From: Membranipora membranacea | Taxonomy: Eukaryota > Bryozoa > Gymnolaemata > Cheilostomatida > Membraniporidae | Direction of reading: 5' to 3' | NCBI GenBank assembly: GCA_914767715.1 | Contig: OU612073.1 | Span: 18,724,001 to 18,788,000, forward strand | Length of the DNA stretch: 64,000 nucleotides | Shown here: one piece after another, positions 23,937 to 37,335 of the stretch | Numbering within the stretch: position 1 is the first letter of the stretch | Layout of the letters: every line of letters starts with the position of its first letter | Made by a program: the position numbers and the translations under genes | The notes under the pieces: generated by a model | Told to the model about the DNA's origin: nothing | The model's input: the letters and a program-made list of their open reading frames with translations, nothing else | Databases searched by the model: none

Positions 23937-25090
23937 GTCTACAACAGATGAAAAACCTGTGTAAATTTATATTCTGGTGAAACAAATCTCTACTGTCTTG
24001 TTCGGCAGAAACTTCTCAAATGTTTCTTCTCCCTCTGCTCAGTATTACAGTGTTATCTTATTGTTTAGGTGTTTTATTTAATGATATTAATTTAAACAAT
24101 GCACAATGAGTTATTAGGGCTATTTCTATGTCTTTTTTGTCCATTTCAAAACAATCCGTAATCGGTATCTGTGAATGTAAAAAGTCCACTCCACAACAGT
24201 ACATGGGAGTGGAGGGATTATACATGATAATCCCTCCCCACTTGTACCGAGTTATATCACCTGGGCCTTTGTTAGGTGCACAATTAGGAAGCTGCAAAAA
24301 ATTGATGTCCACATACAACATATAAATGGTAGTTATTGTATTTTTTGCTTTTTGCAAGTTTGGTTGCTGTGAGACCTTATCCTATTAATGGTTTGGGTTT
24401 GTTCAGCATTCCCTGTGAAGGAGATTTCTCGGGCCGGATGGACATATGACCGAGAGGGGGGAGGAAAAGAGTCTATGGGTCTCAGACTATAGTGACTCAA
24501 CCGGTTTTTAAAAACGAGATTCGATAAACCATGTCATCTGTAAATTAAGTTTTAGCCAATCCCTCCCATTCCAATTTACCAGATGCTAAGGCAACAGCCT
24601 GATAGTATAGTAGTAGCAACTAATTGTGGTCCAATGAAAAAAATTATGTCTTACATAATCATAAATTAGTTGCTCTGATGTTTTGATTACACAACTGGAG
24701 AGAAAGTTATCAGGACCGCTTAAGAGTTCAACAGTATCATTCACCACCCTCAAAAAATTTCCTCCATTTTTTATATGCCTGCTTGATGAAATAATCCAAA
24801 TTACTTTTGTTGCAATATATTTCTCTAATTCCATACAGTTGCTGTAACCGGGCGCAAATGGTTGTTTGTTGTGGTTGTCGCTAATATCTGATCGCAAAAG
24901 GAAAAATATAACTGATTAAATAATATTATTAGCATTATGCTGCATGCATTCATTTAGAAGCACAGAGCCATATAAACCCAATCTGAACCATTCCAGGCAT
25001 ACTTGAAAGAAGCTTCCACTCAAAGAAATATTTTTAAGGCCCTTGGAAATATTGGTTACCAGTTCATGAAGCCCACAAATGTCTCTCAAA
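23937..25090. repeat. 5'-flank repeat unit of receptor copy 2
   Basis: Full-length unit directly upstream of exon 1. It shows the unoccupied transposon target near 24250-24275, a minus-strand block ITDCFEMDKKDIEIAL (about 24115-24175), and the decayed exon-like block near 24690-24860 (NGGNFLRVVND in one frame). The boundary near 25090 is where similarity to the other units fades. Confidence 0.65.
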
Positions 25091-25945
25091 TGATGTTCTT
25101 TTCAATGAATTAATGAAATTAATGAAATTAATGAATATAATTTGGCTGTTGTATGGATAACTTTCAAACAAATGAAGGTAAAATCAAAAAAATTTCTGTT
25201 ATTGCTTTTAATAATCTCCTAGTATCAATTCAACTTCGAATATTTAAACAACCCACATTCTTCGACCTGTGAGAGGCGTTTTATTAATATTGCGAACTTG
25301 TTTAAACAAAACACTGTGCGAGAAATTTCGTTACCCTATAGATGTGTTTGGGGAGCAACTTTAATATTGTCGAGCTGCTATCATAAGTTGTGCTTGATCA
25401 TGTCTACACATTAGTGTACCATTTTTGTCCAAAAAAAGACATGTAATTAGGAGTTATTTTTCTTCCGACATAGTATCCAAGGTGGTTTATCAGATGCATG
25501 ATCTTAGACGGTTACACCTTGTCATAGTGGGGTGACCAATTTTAATACCTCTAAAGGGCCGTTATCAGCATATCCGTGATTGGTGCATGCATACCTATTT
25601 TTACTATAATAATAGTTATGATGTCTCAATTTTGCAAAACCAATAAAAATATACCCTAGAATGAAAAAATGAAGCAAATATAGGTCTGAATGCTAAAACA
25701 ATTATGATTCTATCACCAGCAGTTCACAAGTTATTATGATAACAATATCGCATCTTCGGGATTTATGATGGCTGTGACAGTGCCTCCTATAAGCTTGGTG
25801 TTGTGAGCTTCCCAATGATATATGAAACAACATAATTGGTTGGGGCTGTTACTATACCTTAAACATCAAACAAATAAATAAATTAAATTGAGCCTATGCT
25901 AACAATGCGAACAAGAAAGACTGTTTATTGAGAATAAAAGCTCAC
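25091..25945. other. Unique spacer, no gene seen
   Basis: AT-rich sequence with no counterpart in the other duplicated blocks and no open frame worth reporting. It separates the flank of copy 2 from the truncated receptor fragment at 25946, so it may be an insertion or the edge of a block. Confidence 0.4.
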
Positions 25946-26825
25946 CTGTGAAAGCTATGGTGAAGCCTGGTTGAGCCGTGTTTCCTGTCTCCAATGTGAT
26001 AGTGATCTCCTTGTCAAAATATTACCTCTGCTCTCGGCATGACCCATTTTGGCTCTCACCGCTTACCACTCTGTCTTTAAGACATGGTCCGCTTGTGGCA
26101 TCTCTCCATCTCTGCTTGAAGATAATGACACCTGTCTGATTCCCCTTGATTCTCACTGTAAAGTTTCTGGGAGAGGTTTGATTATCATAGCGATCCATGT
26201 AGATAACGCCTTGGTTCACTTTATCCATGTCATCAAGTGTCATCACCTCACTTCCATCCGCTGATTTACAGAATTTGACGTTAAGATTCAGTGTCTCTTC
26301 ACCTTTAAAAGATAAAATAAAACTGTAGTTGCGCAACTGTACGGCAGAGTCACATTTATGGATATGTGAAGGCAACTCCATTTAATCTGCCTAGAAAAAG
26401 ACGAGATTGTCGGATGATATTTTGAGACTGAAATCGATTATCATTCAAAGTAAAAGATGTAGGATTCTTGGATTATTGAACTCAACAATATCTGTCAATA
26501 TTAATTGATCTACTAGTCCTACTGCCAGAACTGTCAGTAATGTTGTAAAAGTCATCATAATGCCTGGAAAGGTGTCAGATTACTCACCCGCTGCTGACAT
26601 GTAAGTGTAGCACATGAACAATGAGATAGTTTCCTTTTTCAATTGCGCAGTTCCTGTCAACTTCCTAGAAAAAAAACAAAAATACAAAACACAAATTAAA
26701 ACACAAAACACAGATTAAAGTGCCGTGAACCAAGTAATATTATAATATAAACAACTTCAAGTATTTTAAACTAGGTTATTTATTTTAACTATTGGATCCA
26801 CCTACCTGAACAAAATAAACTTCAT
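25946..26825 (-). pseudogene. Receptor fragment: signal peptide and CUB exon only
   Basis: Exons 26825-26806 (MKFILFR), 26664-26588 (signal-peptide core) and 26302-25946 (CUB). Splice sites and phases match the full copies. The CUB exon has TAA where the others have Glu in QREYF, and its second cysteine (NCTVKI) reads NFTVRI. No second CUB, sushi or tail exons follow before unrelated sequence. A secreted single-CUB protein ending at the TAA, about 125 residues, is possible, but the loss of downstream exons and of a cysteine favours a dead fragment. Confidence 0.75.
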
Positions 26826-28040
26826 GACTAAAGCAGATGGGAAACCTGTGTAAATTTAAATCCTGGTGAAACAAAAATCTCTACTGTCTTGTCCGACAGA
26901 GACTTCTGAAATGTTTGTTCTCCCTCTGCTCAGTGTAACAGTGTTATTTTATTTTTAGGTGTTTTCTCTAATGATATTAATTTAAACAATGCACAATGAG
27001 TTATTAGGGCTTTTTCTAAGTCTTTTTTTTGTTGGTTTCAAAATAATCTGTTCTCATTAATGGTGAATGTAAAGTAAAAAGTCCACTCCACAATAGTACA
27101 CGGGAGTGGGGGATTATATGTGTTGATCCCTCCCCACTTGTACCAAGTTATATCACCTGGGCCTTTGTTAGTTGCACAATAAGAAAGATTAAGGAAGCTG
27201 CAAAAAATTGATGCCTATACACAACATGTAAATGGAAGTTAGTGTATTTTTTTTGCATTTGGCAAGTTTGGTTGCTGTGAGACCTTATCCTATTAATGGT
27301 TTGGGTTTGTTCAGAATTTATCTGCCCAGGTGGACGTATGAGGGGAGGCAAGGGTCTGGGGCTCAGACTAGAAGTGGCTCAACCTACGTACGTATTCGTC
27401 ATGAGTGCAATACATTTTATCCATGCTGAGGCATTCTGAGATACGAGATGCATAGCCTATGTCACCTGTAAATCAGGTTTGATCCGATCGCTCCCATTTC
27501 AATTCACCAGGTGGTAGGACAACAGCCTGTTATTTTGAGTAGGAACTATTAATGGTCCACGGAAGGAAGTCATGTCTTAACATAATATTTTGCTTAGAAA
27601 ACTGGAGAGAAAGTCATCAGGACCGCTCAAGAGTTTACCAGTACCATTCACCGCCATCAAAAAAATTTACTTTTTTTTTTGTAAGCTTGCTTGATGAAAT
27701 AATCCAAATTACTTTTGTTGCGATATATTCCTCTAATTCTGTACAGATCCTGTAACCGGTAGCAAATGATTGTTTATTGTGGTTGTTGCTAATAAATCTG
27801 ATCACAAAGGGAAAAAATGTTGCAGATTTTATAATATTATAGCGTTTTGCGGCATGCATTCAAATTAGGAAGCACAAGTTCATTTAAACCCGATCCAATC
27901 CCAAGCCATTCCAGGCGTCACACAAGCTTGATACTTGAAAAAAAAACCAATTTTAGAAATATCTTTAAGGCATTTTAAAATATTCAGCTACCAGTTGGTG
28001 AAGCCCACAAATGTCTCTCAAATGATGTTCTTTTCAATGA
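26826..28040. repeat. 5'-flank repeat unit of the receptor fragment
   Basis: Same unit as at 23937 and 49714. It includes the YKWGG-encoding block near 27130-27160 and the decayed exon-like block near 27600-27750. It runs into the WAVE intron sequence near 28020. Confidence 0.6.
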
Positions 28041-28326
28041 ATTATGTGTAGGTGTAGTCTGAGCCGCCCAGACTCTTGCCCACCGCCCGACGACCCCTCG
28101 GTGTGGTGTTTCATAGCATAACTGTAAATCCTCAGCACTCAAACTGCCTTGCTCCATATCTGTATTTACTGCATAATCCTGCCTTAACTCAAAGCTGATT
28201 GACAGAAGAGTATTAAATTGTATAAAACCCTGATCACTTTGTATAGCTATGGGTCGAGACTTGAGTCACTGCAGAAAAATGTGATCTGTTATTGTGTAAA
28301 ATAACATTTGTGCATTTGTGCCGCAA

Positions 28327-31300
28327 CAAGCTGGCAATGTACCTAATGGAGATCAGAGACAGTCTCAACACCCGGGTCAGACAAGAACCAGTCAGGGTGC
28401 TGATATGTCAGCACAAAGACAGTCTGAGTTTAACAATCCAAATGGTAAATATCCTATCTCAATATTTTTAGTAAAAGTTTCTATGTTGGAGAAATAGAAC
28501 ATTCTCTTTGAGATGGTAGTTGTGACTGATTTTTCTATCCTTAGGTGGGTACCCTCAATAACCACCCATACCACCGGCTCCTATTCAGTCAGGTGGAGGT
28601 CAGGCTAATAAGTACCAAGAGATGATATATGATGATAACACTAAGTACAATGTGGTTAACGATCAGTCTAGACCGAGCAGTCAGTTTCCTCCGCCTTTTA
28701 TGGCTCAGAGTGTGAGTTACCTTTCCTCATTTATGTCTGAAATACATTTACAGAATCTCCTGTGTTTGTTACCGTTAATGCACTGGAGCTCAACTTGAAA
28801 CTTTGAGCACTATAAACGTTTTATTGTTAACAACACTCTTCTATTTCTCACTATCGATTCTAACGTAAAGAAAAACTTTTTAACTCATATTATCGTTATT
28901 TGAAGCACCACAACCTCGAGTAGTAAATCTAACCTAGTAATTTGTGTATATATACTTATGGGATGTAGATGTATGATCGATATTTATTTATTTTTTATTT
29001 TATTTTATTGTAGTATATGTATTTTACATTGACTGTGACTATGACACTGACTGCCAATTCAAGACTGTTATTCTTATCTAACTTACTAAATATATATTAT
29101 CGTGTTACTTATACCAGGGAGAATGGAATGGTTCCATTCTCCCTGCTTATACTAACTTACTTCTAATAAGATAAACATTCCATCCTGTGCATTTATATGA
29201 TCACGTATTTCTTTACTTATATTATTAGATAATATTTATTTCACTGTTACATATTATCTATAGACATATTACTAGTAGAGACTATTTCTAAGTTTATATG
29301 CACTATTTACACTTGTATTCATATTATAGTATTTATAGGGGAGGGTGGGTCTAGCAGTATTCATTATTACCAGGTTGTGTGGCTGCACTCAAAGTTATAA
29401 TTACGAATAACCATAATCACACATGATAATCAAATATGTGATTTAGGTGATGAATCCTATAAATATCGTTACTTGTTAAATTTTGCATTTTTATTCCAAT
29501 TGTCTGTGTTCAAGTTGACAAGTTACTGTTAAATTCCTCTATAAAATCATGTCCAAAAGCTATGACAAACCAACTTTTTTGGTCTGCTAAAGAAAAAAAT
29601 AAAAATATACCAAGCTGAAGGATTTGTTTTTTCTTGCATAGTTCTATCATCCATGTCAACAAGCCAACTTTACAGCGGATTTGCGGGACGAACTGCAAAT
29701 GATATGATATTGCATCTGTAGTAAGCATGGTTGAATCAACACTTGTGATCAGTAGTAAACATCAATCAGCTGATTATACACACTTCTGGTATGACGCGTT
29801 GCGCTATGCGCGATGCGTGAGTGTTTTCATTCATAAACATATTTCCCGCGCTCTGTTTTACTAGTAATTGTAGTAAATAATGAAATTAGCGATAAAATAT
29901 GAACGACTCAAAATATTTCAAAAACTTATTTGTGTACTTATTAGTTACTTATTACCTATCCAAGCATATAAATTTTAAGAAAATTCGCCGATGCGGTTAC
30001 TATACCTTAATGCATGATACTTTTATATGTTATAGAATTCAAATACATCAGACTTGTCTCGAGCATGCGTAGTCTCACATTCTCCAAGTATGAATAGATT
30101 GGCGATGCCTACACCACCACCCCCTCCAAATCCTATGGATATGTCAACACACAGTCTTCCACCACCTCCGTCACCTCCACAAGGTGTTACCAGTTGCAAG
30201 TTTCTCTATTTGTAAACACATATACTTGTGTGTACATGTATATCAGCCATCTTTTCTACTCGGAGAAAAACATCACATGACATTCAGTGATGTATTTATG
30301 ATGCCTACTAGATAGTTTAGTGTATGCCTTATATTATTGACTGTGTATTATTAACAGCATGAAGTTTTTGAAACCACTTGTAAAAAACTTTATTATTGGG
30401 TTTTGATTCATGCGTTGGCAGCTTGAAATTTGAAACTATTAAAACACATATAACATGGTCGAGATCAAACGAGTGACAAGATTACCCAAATAAATCAGGC
30501 AATATCCATCAAGTCATAAGTCAGAGTCACAAGTCAATTGATTCTTATGTGTCAGAAGCTCAGTGTCAAAAGTCATTGGTTCAAATCATATCTCCTTAAA
30601 AGTCTGCCCTAAACTTGTATATATGTGTCATCAGCATAATCGTATCCTTGTCACTGTGATGTTTATTTTACAGATAATGTGGGTATTGTACCCCCACCAC
30701 CACCTGACATGATGCATAGTAGTATGGCCATAAGGCCAGCCTCACCGCCACCCTCACTCTCTGATAGTATGGGTTATATACCTACGGGGGTCCCTCCACC
30801 GCCCCAGCCTCTCAGTCCTCCTCACAGAGCTTCGCACTATTCTCCACCACCAGCCCCTCAACAGGCGTAAGTATTACAAGATTCAAATTAGTTGTCTTAA
30901 ACTGATCCACACTCTACTGGTTAAACCTTAAATATTTGGGAGAATGTCTAGGCCTTTATTGTTATGTTTGATATATGTCTAATATGCAGGGTATACTGCT
31001 CATTGAACTGGTTCTTATCAGCTCAATATCGATAAATGTCTCACTCTGTCCTAGTGAATGTTGGTACTTTAAAGATTTAGCTTATTTCATCTGTCATATG
31101 TCTTTATCACTGTTGCAGGTACTCTCCTGCACCGGCTGCGGTACCGGAACCTCTTCCTCCCCCTCCTAGAACAGGATCTGCACCAGGGCTTTCAGCTCCT
31201 CCACCTGCTCCGGCTCCCAAGACCAGCATGATACCTCGAGCTGACATGCTGAGCCATGCAGCTTCTAAACTGAGGAGTACTCAGGACATGCCTAAAATCG

Positions 31301-31867
31301 AGCTAGTGAAAGATGAACGCTCTGGTTTACTTTCACAGATCAGACTGGGTATGTACCAGTCTGTTTCGGTGATTACACACAGCAATCAAAGATACACCAA
31401 TACATTACACTGTCTTTAATTTGTGAACATTTATTTATCCTGAACCATGCTCCGTATTTTTTTGTGAATTTGGAATCAGCCTTCTCAGATCAACTTGGCT
31501 AATTTTGTAGGTTTTATCATGTGACTGCTCAGCAAGAGTATTGGTGATGTGTTGTACTGTCGAGACCAGATGATAAAACTAACATGTCAGAACATTCTAC
31601 CCCAGCAACTTCAATGAAATGTTGAATTGCAATTCGAAAAATCCTTTGCCTTTGTTTGGGTTGAGCAATGTGAAACCTATGGCAATGGGCACTACCTGTT
31701 CGTTCTGAACTCACTCTCTCTCTCACTGTTTTTATGGGCAGGTGCTATTGGGTGGTTTGGATGTTCAGTCAATTATGGATAAAGTACAAGAAATGAGGCG
31801 ACATGTGGAAAACGGTGACTCTGAATCGGACACATATGATGAATAGGACGACTCTGATGATGACTAA
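28327..31867 (+). pseudogene. WASP/WAVE-family 3' half, copy 2, with stops and a missing WH2 exon
   Basis: Recognisable exons: 28327-28444 (QSQHPGQTRTSQGADMSAQ), 28545-28711 (YQEMIYDDNTKYNVVND), about 30060-30183 (MPTPPPPPNPMDM), 30674-30866, 31119-31348 (ending SGLLSQIRLG) and 31742-31867 (central-acidic end). Lesions: the acceptor before 28327 reads CAA where the 42280 copy has CAG. TAA interrupts the 28545 exon early. The exon carrying the second half of WH2 (IQLRGAEE) is deleted between 31640 and 31690. The acidic end has TAG (31844-31846) in place of the Trp in DEWDD, the residue that is critical for Arp2/3 binding in this family. A 1.3-kb stretch between 28712 and 30040 has no match in copy 1. 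Confidence 0.75.
29115..29145. repeat. Short perfect hairpin
   Basis: CAGGGAGAATGGAA pairs perfectly with TTCCATTCTCCCTG across TGG. It lies in the unmatched 1.3-kb segment of WAVE copy 2. No function is evident. Confidence 0.8.
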
Positions 31868-32732
31868 AGATCGTTCCTTCTCTAATGTTGGCCGGTCTAT
31901 GATCTTATCCTTGCAGCTAGGAATTCCACAGCAACCTCAATAGTACAACAATTTAATTCTTATTTTTCAAATTTGGCCCAAACATGATCTTTTGTTGCTG
32001 GAAAAATAATATTTTATTTTTCGTACATCAACATGCACAGTTTTATATATCCGTTAGTTGAATATGTAATAACTATTCGATAATAGGTTTATTGTCTATG
32101 AAAAGTATATATTCTGTAAAACACACGTCTAGTATGGCACATATACATATTATTTGCAAAATTTTACCCTAGATAAAAATTTAATTGTAACCGAAAAACT
32201 CATATTTGTGATTCCCATCTGTTTCTACAGCGTGCAGGGAATTCATCCCAAACTCCCTGCAAGAAGGTTGGCGAGGGAACAGAAAAGGTTGTTCTATTAC
32301 ATGGAATGCCTTTCCTCATGTACATGATAATCAAGACACCTGCCAATTTTATCCTCTCGGTCATTGAAGGATTATCAAATGTACATGTATTACATCCATC
32401 CTTGTACGTTTGTACAAAGGTATTATGTGGTTTTGATCAATAGCGATTATGCAGATTTAGAGACTGTTTCATAAGATTAAACTTACGAACTACGTTTATC
32501 ATACAGGATTGAGATGTGATTGGTCTGTTCTAATGCTACTCTCAATAAGTGGGTAAGGGTGAGGGTAAAAAGTTTATTCATTTTACAGACCACTAAACCA
32601 CATAATATCTGACAAATGAAGGAATCGTATGACACTTCTAATTTATGCAATACATGATGCTGGATTCTTTGTACTAAAAAACAACCGCACATCACAGGTT
32701 AAATTGCTAAATGGCAGAGCCAAAAATGAGAG
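31868..32732. other. Convergent 3' untranslated regions of WAVE copy 2 and receptor copy 3
   Basis: Non-coding. The interval is shared with 17893-18649 and 42570-43336. AATAAA for the minus strand lies at 32573-32578. Confidence 0.55.
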
Positions 32733-33977
32733 CTAATCCAGTGTATACACATCATAAACACTTAGAGCGTCTTCGTACTGTATCGGATCACAATTATCAT
32801 TGTTTATCTGAGTGGTACAGGCTTGTGACAAATGAGATAAATCATTAGCCTCGTTTGCTTCATTGTTTTGTCCACTTCTCGCAAGCATTATGTCCAGATG
32901 GCGATGCATCTACTTCGTTCTCGATTTCAATTTCTTCTGTCCTGCCTAAAGCTACAGCAGATTGAGTTGTGGTGGGGCTACTTGATTCATCAATAAATTT
33001 ACTCCTATGTAAACGCATCGAGTCATTTGGTCGGAATGTTGATGGCCCCGTACAAGGTAACTGAGGGGATGGTGTTTCAGTAGACGCTGCAGATAGCATT
33101 TCCACAAAATTATCAGGCACCTTTAGCAAAGTGTCGTGAAAACGCATCCCTCTTTTCTCCATCTAATTTAAACATGTTCCCAACAAACCAGGTGAGGGGC
33201 ATCTTGTTATCATTGTAGAAGGAAGGATAGCATTAGAAGGAGCTATGGTTGTATTTTGCTGAGAACTGCTAAGCATGTCATTTCCATCAATTATGCTGTA
33301 GTCTGAATATACGTCTGTCTTCTCAATGTTCTCATAGACGGGGGTCATGGCAGATTCACAGTCAAGGTCACCAGTATGCTCTGTATCTGGAATAAAAATA
33401 CTTAATTTACAATATTGGAAGGCTTTTGTTTGTCCACTACTACTGTCACTTGTGTTTTGACTCCGAAAGAAATCTAAAGACGGGCAATAGCGTTAAACTT
33501 GGGTATTTCAAAACTTATCCTGAATTCCCCAGCGATCAAATGAGATTGATAACATTTGAAGACAGCCTGTTAGTCTAAGTCTAAGGATTGTCGGGCTTCT
33601 GACTAAGTGTACCGCTCATGTTTGTGGTCTCATTCATGCAGACTTGGATCCTGTATTGGTGGTGTAGAACACCTGCAGGTATTTAGCTTGAGATCCAAGC
33701 TTTACCAGGGATTAGCCTGGCTCCTGATGCTAATACCATTCTAAGCCCCTTCAACGTCAATTACAACTTTTGACCTTTTTTATCATTTGGAACTCTTAAG
33801 ATTACTGTATTGTAATACCCTAACTACGTAGGACCACTTTGGAAAGGCATAAGTGTCACATACTTTGATTAGCATAACTCAAGATTTGAGCCATATAAGA
33901 ATAAGAAATAAGAACTGCTGAATGATTCTCTGACAAAACCATTCTTAGAGTGGTTGGTGTAAGTCCTGCAAGACACA

Positions 33978-34759
33978 ATGAATATAACAGTATTTACTTT
34001 TATTCTACTTCTGTTCACCCCTCACGTTGCTTCCAGAGTATTTTCACTGACATGTCGTGATAAGTCTTTACCAGGTATGTGCCAATAGATAATCGCATTA
34101 CTTGTTATTTTGTAATGCTACTTTGCTGAGATAGAGATGAATAAACAAGGCTCCAAAAGAAAGCTTAAGCGCCCTCCGACCACGGAAATTTTTGCATATC
34201 GGTAGCAAAATAGTGCAAGCAGAGAGGTATTTCAATACAGTAGAGCAAATCGAACCTATAAAGTTTGAGTGGTATGCTATTCCAGATAAAAAGGCCAAAG
34301 CCAACTAGACCGAGAGTACAATCATACATAGATTGGTATTGACTGACTAACACAAGGTCATTGGTATCCCACAATGCATTTTTCAAAGTAAGAATATGTC
34401 AATCTATAGACTATATTATTATGATGAAATATTCATAATATTAAGTCTATGGGTCAATCCAATTATGGTTCATCTAAGCATTTTCTGTTGTAGATCAGTA
34501 CATTTTGAAGAACTTTGAGCCGAGCTCATATGATGAATGTGCAACTGCTTGTCATATCTTTGGACCCTTTTTCAATGGAAGACTCATGGATCAAGATCGA
34601 GTGTGTTATTGCGGTCTGTGTAGAGAAGACATTTGGCGAGTAGCTTTAGATCCATCAAAAGAAAAGCATTTTTTGAAGTACTCGGGATGTAAAAGTATGG
34701 AAAATTTACAAAACGTTGCACCTGCTAATTATCCGTTGGCTTTATATGTTTGCGAGTAA
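33978..34759 (+). CDS. Small secreted eight-cysteine protein, nested copy 3
   Basis: Exons 33978-34074 and 34494-34759 encode 120 residues: signal peptide MNITVFTFILLLFTPHVAS, then SLTCRDKS, ECATAC, CYCGLCRED, SGC and YVCE. It stops two residues earlier than its paralogues (YVCE versus YVCKRYL). All eight cysteines are kept. The intron holds an extra ~190 bp, possibly a LINE 3' piece. A 10-bp minisatellite starts about 20 bases after the stop codon and must occupy the 3' untranslated region unless polyadenylation is immediate. The host receptor copy is broken. Confidence 0.8.
34150..34345 (-). mobile_element. Possible LINE 3' fragment in the intron of nested copy 3
   Basis: A segment absent from the other nested copies. 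Its minus strand reads GLVGFGLFIWNSIPLKLYRF. That resembles the extreme C-terminus of many LINE polyproteins (FGxRLWNSLPxxL). It is short, so the assignment is tentative. Confidence 0.35.
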
Positions 34760-34781
34760 TACGTTTAGTTACCTGGACCTA

Positions 34782-35190
34782 GTACTGTATTGTACTGTAT
34801 TGTACTGTATTGTACTGTATTGTACTGTATTGTACTGTATTGTACTGTATTGTACTGTATTGTACTGTATTGTACTGTATTGTACTGTATTGTACTGTAT
34901 TGTACTGTATTGTACTGTATTGTACTGTATTGTACTGTATTGTTCTGTATTGTACTGTATTGTACTGTATTGTACTGTATTGTACTGTATTGTACTGTAT
35001 TGTACTGTATTGTACTGTATTGTACTGTATTGTACTGTATTGTACTGTATTGTACTGTATTGTACTGTATTGTACTGTATTGTACTGTATTGTACTGTAT
35101 TGTACTGTATTGTGTACTGTATTGTACTGTATTGTACTGTACTGTACTGTACTGTATTGTACTGTATTGTACTGTATCATACTGTATTGT
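34782..35190. repeat. Minisatellite (TGTACTGTAT)n, about 40 copies
   Basis: Decamer units are nearly perfect from 34782 to about 35110, with one variant (TGTTCTGTAT) at 34941. Mixed TGTAC/TGTAT units follow to 35190. The array lies just downstream of nested copy 3 and inside receptor intron 7. It is absent from the other three nested copies, so it expanded after duplication. The long open frames through it are artefacts of the 10-bp period. Confidence 0.95.
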
Positions 35191-37301
35191 TTGACTGCTG
35201 ATAATAGTAAAAGTTATGTCATTGTCTATTTTCTTCATTTTTTTACCACAGTTGTGGCTTTTGTTTTACGGTATTGTCAATTCTTTTATAGGAAACAAAT
35301 ACTTGGTGTAAATAAAAGATTAGTAAAAATTCCTCATGTCAATAAAGTTAAGTCTTCAGAATTTTAATGACTCATTAATATACTCGTGATCCTCAAAACT
35401 TAATGAGCTTTGTTGTCTCATGAAATGGTTCTGAAAAATGTCTTTTAAACTGGGCAACGCTACAATGCGATATGAAACATTTAATCGACCTTCAGCACTG
35501 CTGATGCTTACAGGTGACTCTACTTTTGCTAAAAGTATACACATACCAGGATCTTAGGCTATCGGAACTGATCTCATGGCCTTAGTTCTCAAAGGAACCA
35601 CACTGGTTTGAATAGACAACTCTTTGTGTAACAGTTAACTTACCAATCACATTGAGATGTCTGGCTGCTACAGTAGGTAATGGTGGTAATGGTCTAGTGG
35701 TCTTTTGTGACATGGATCTTCTTCTAGCCCTAAATCAACATAAATACATTTTAATTAGGATGATGATGATTAAGCCGACAGATTTACTTAGAAGAGTTAT
35801 TTGTTACAAAATGTATAGCGATTCAAATATCTGATTAATTTTCTTTGATTTGTTGATCTTCAAATCGGTTGTTTAAACTTTCGGGCTTTAAACTGACCTC
35901 TTTTTGAAGTGGCGATGAATTACGCCCAAAGCTGTAAAAAGTATGCAGAGAGCAGCAATGACAGCTGCAACGATAATAATTTCACTCATCCGTGTCTTAT
36001 CATGCAGGTTCTCAGTCAATTCCATTGTCTCCTGAACAGATTGCTGTACTGTAGTGTTTCGCTGATCACCTAAAAGTAGAATACAGTTCACAGAAAATGA
36101 AAAAAATCAAATTAATAAAAATAAAAAAAATTTGAAAAATATATTTAATGTTCGTTTTATATCATGCCATGAAACATCTACAACACCGTCATGACGAGAA
36201 TTTGTGAATTTTTAGTCCAAATACGGTTTATTTTTGTCTCTGTGGCCTCTTTCATGCAAAAACTTCCCAGATATTGAATAAATATCTATTACACATCATT
36301 GTTGTATATCGAAGGTCCTGAGTTTTTAAAAACTGCCCAGGTACTTAGTTGTATAATGATAGCACTACACATATAAAAGAATGATCTCTATTCTCTGGTC
36401 TGTCAAGGAGCCCATACCAATAAGAAAACATCATTATTATACCAGCATGCGTACCATGATCTGATAATGTAGCATATGTCGCTGCCTCAGATGCTTTTTT
36501 TCTTGCATATCGGTGCTTGAAGCCATTCTTCTTCATTATAACAGGTGTAATAGTTTTCCCTGGACTCTAGTTCATATCCTGGCTTACATATCGCAGTGTA
36601 TTCTGAGGAATTTGTCCCGATCTGCTGTAGTTGTTCAAGGTTATTCATAGTTTTTTCATCAATACACCATTTCACTAAAATTGAACCGAAATACAAAATT
36701 CAACCAATGTTGTAGTTATTAGTCTGATAAATATGGTGTGGGCAAGGGTATTAGAAAGAGGTAAACTCCCTCTGGCCCTAGTTTCTCGGTTCAAACATCT
36801 GATTTTCTGATATGAAGAGATTCCCCATGATGTGCCTCAAATTTCCTGTGATAGTCTATATCTAGTGGATAATGGCCTATAAACATCAGATCCTGGTTTC
36901 TGACTGCCACATTACTATAATGAATATAATGCGGAAGTGACTTTCCATATGCAGGTAGATCTTCGTAATGAATGAGAACTAGAGGATTTTCCGACATATC
37001 CGCTTTGACAGCCTCTATCTGGAAAGTTATCGTTGTAGTCTTAGGTAAATTGTCAATCTTTGCTCTCATGAAAAATTCTCTTTTATTGGAAGCCTTCGAA
37101 AAAATGTGATCAGTAATGTATCCCTCAGGCTGTTTTCGAGCATCGATCGTTTGGATATGTTCGCTCATAGTGAATGCTGGATAAACTGGAAAGAGATAGA
37201 AGACATCATAGAAGTAAGGCCCGCTAAGCTGAGTTTGAGTTATCAATTTTATCGTAATTGAATAAAAGCTGAAACTGATTCTCTGAAAGCACTATCTGAG
37301 T

Positions 37302-37335
37302 TAGCCTGTCTTGACAAGCTTGTCAAGACAGGCTA
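37302..37335. repeat. 34-bp perfect palindrome flanked by 9-bp direct repeats
   Basis: TAGCCTGTCTTGACAAG joined to its exact reverse complement. The flanks TATCTGAGT at 37293-37301 and 37336-37344 are a direct repeat. Receptor copy A keeps a single related flank near 4375-4390 without the palindrome. The structure looks like a minimal inverted-repeat insertion with a target-site duplication. Confidence 0.85.

Noticed and set aside
34716-35367. Long open frames on both strands rich in YCIVLYCT or QYNTVQYST
   Set aside because: They are translations of the 10-bp TGTACTGTAT array, open in several frames because the repeat lacks stops.
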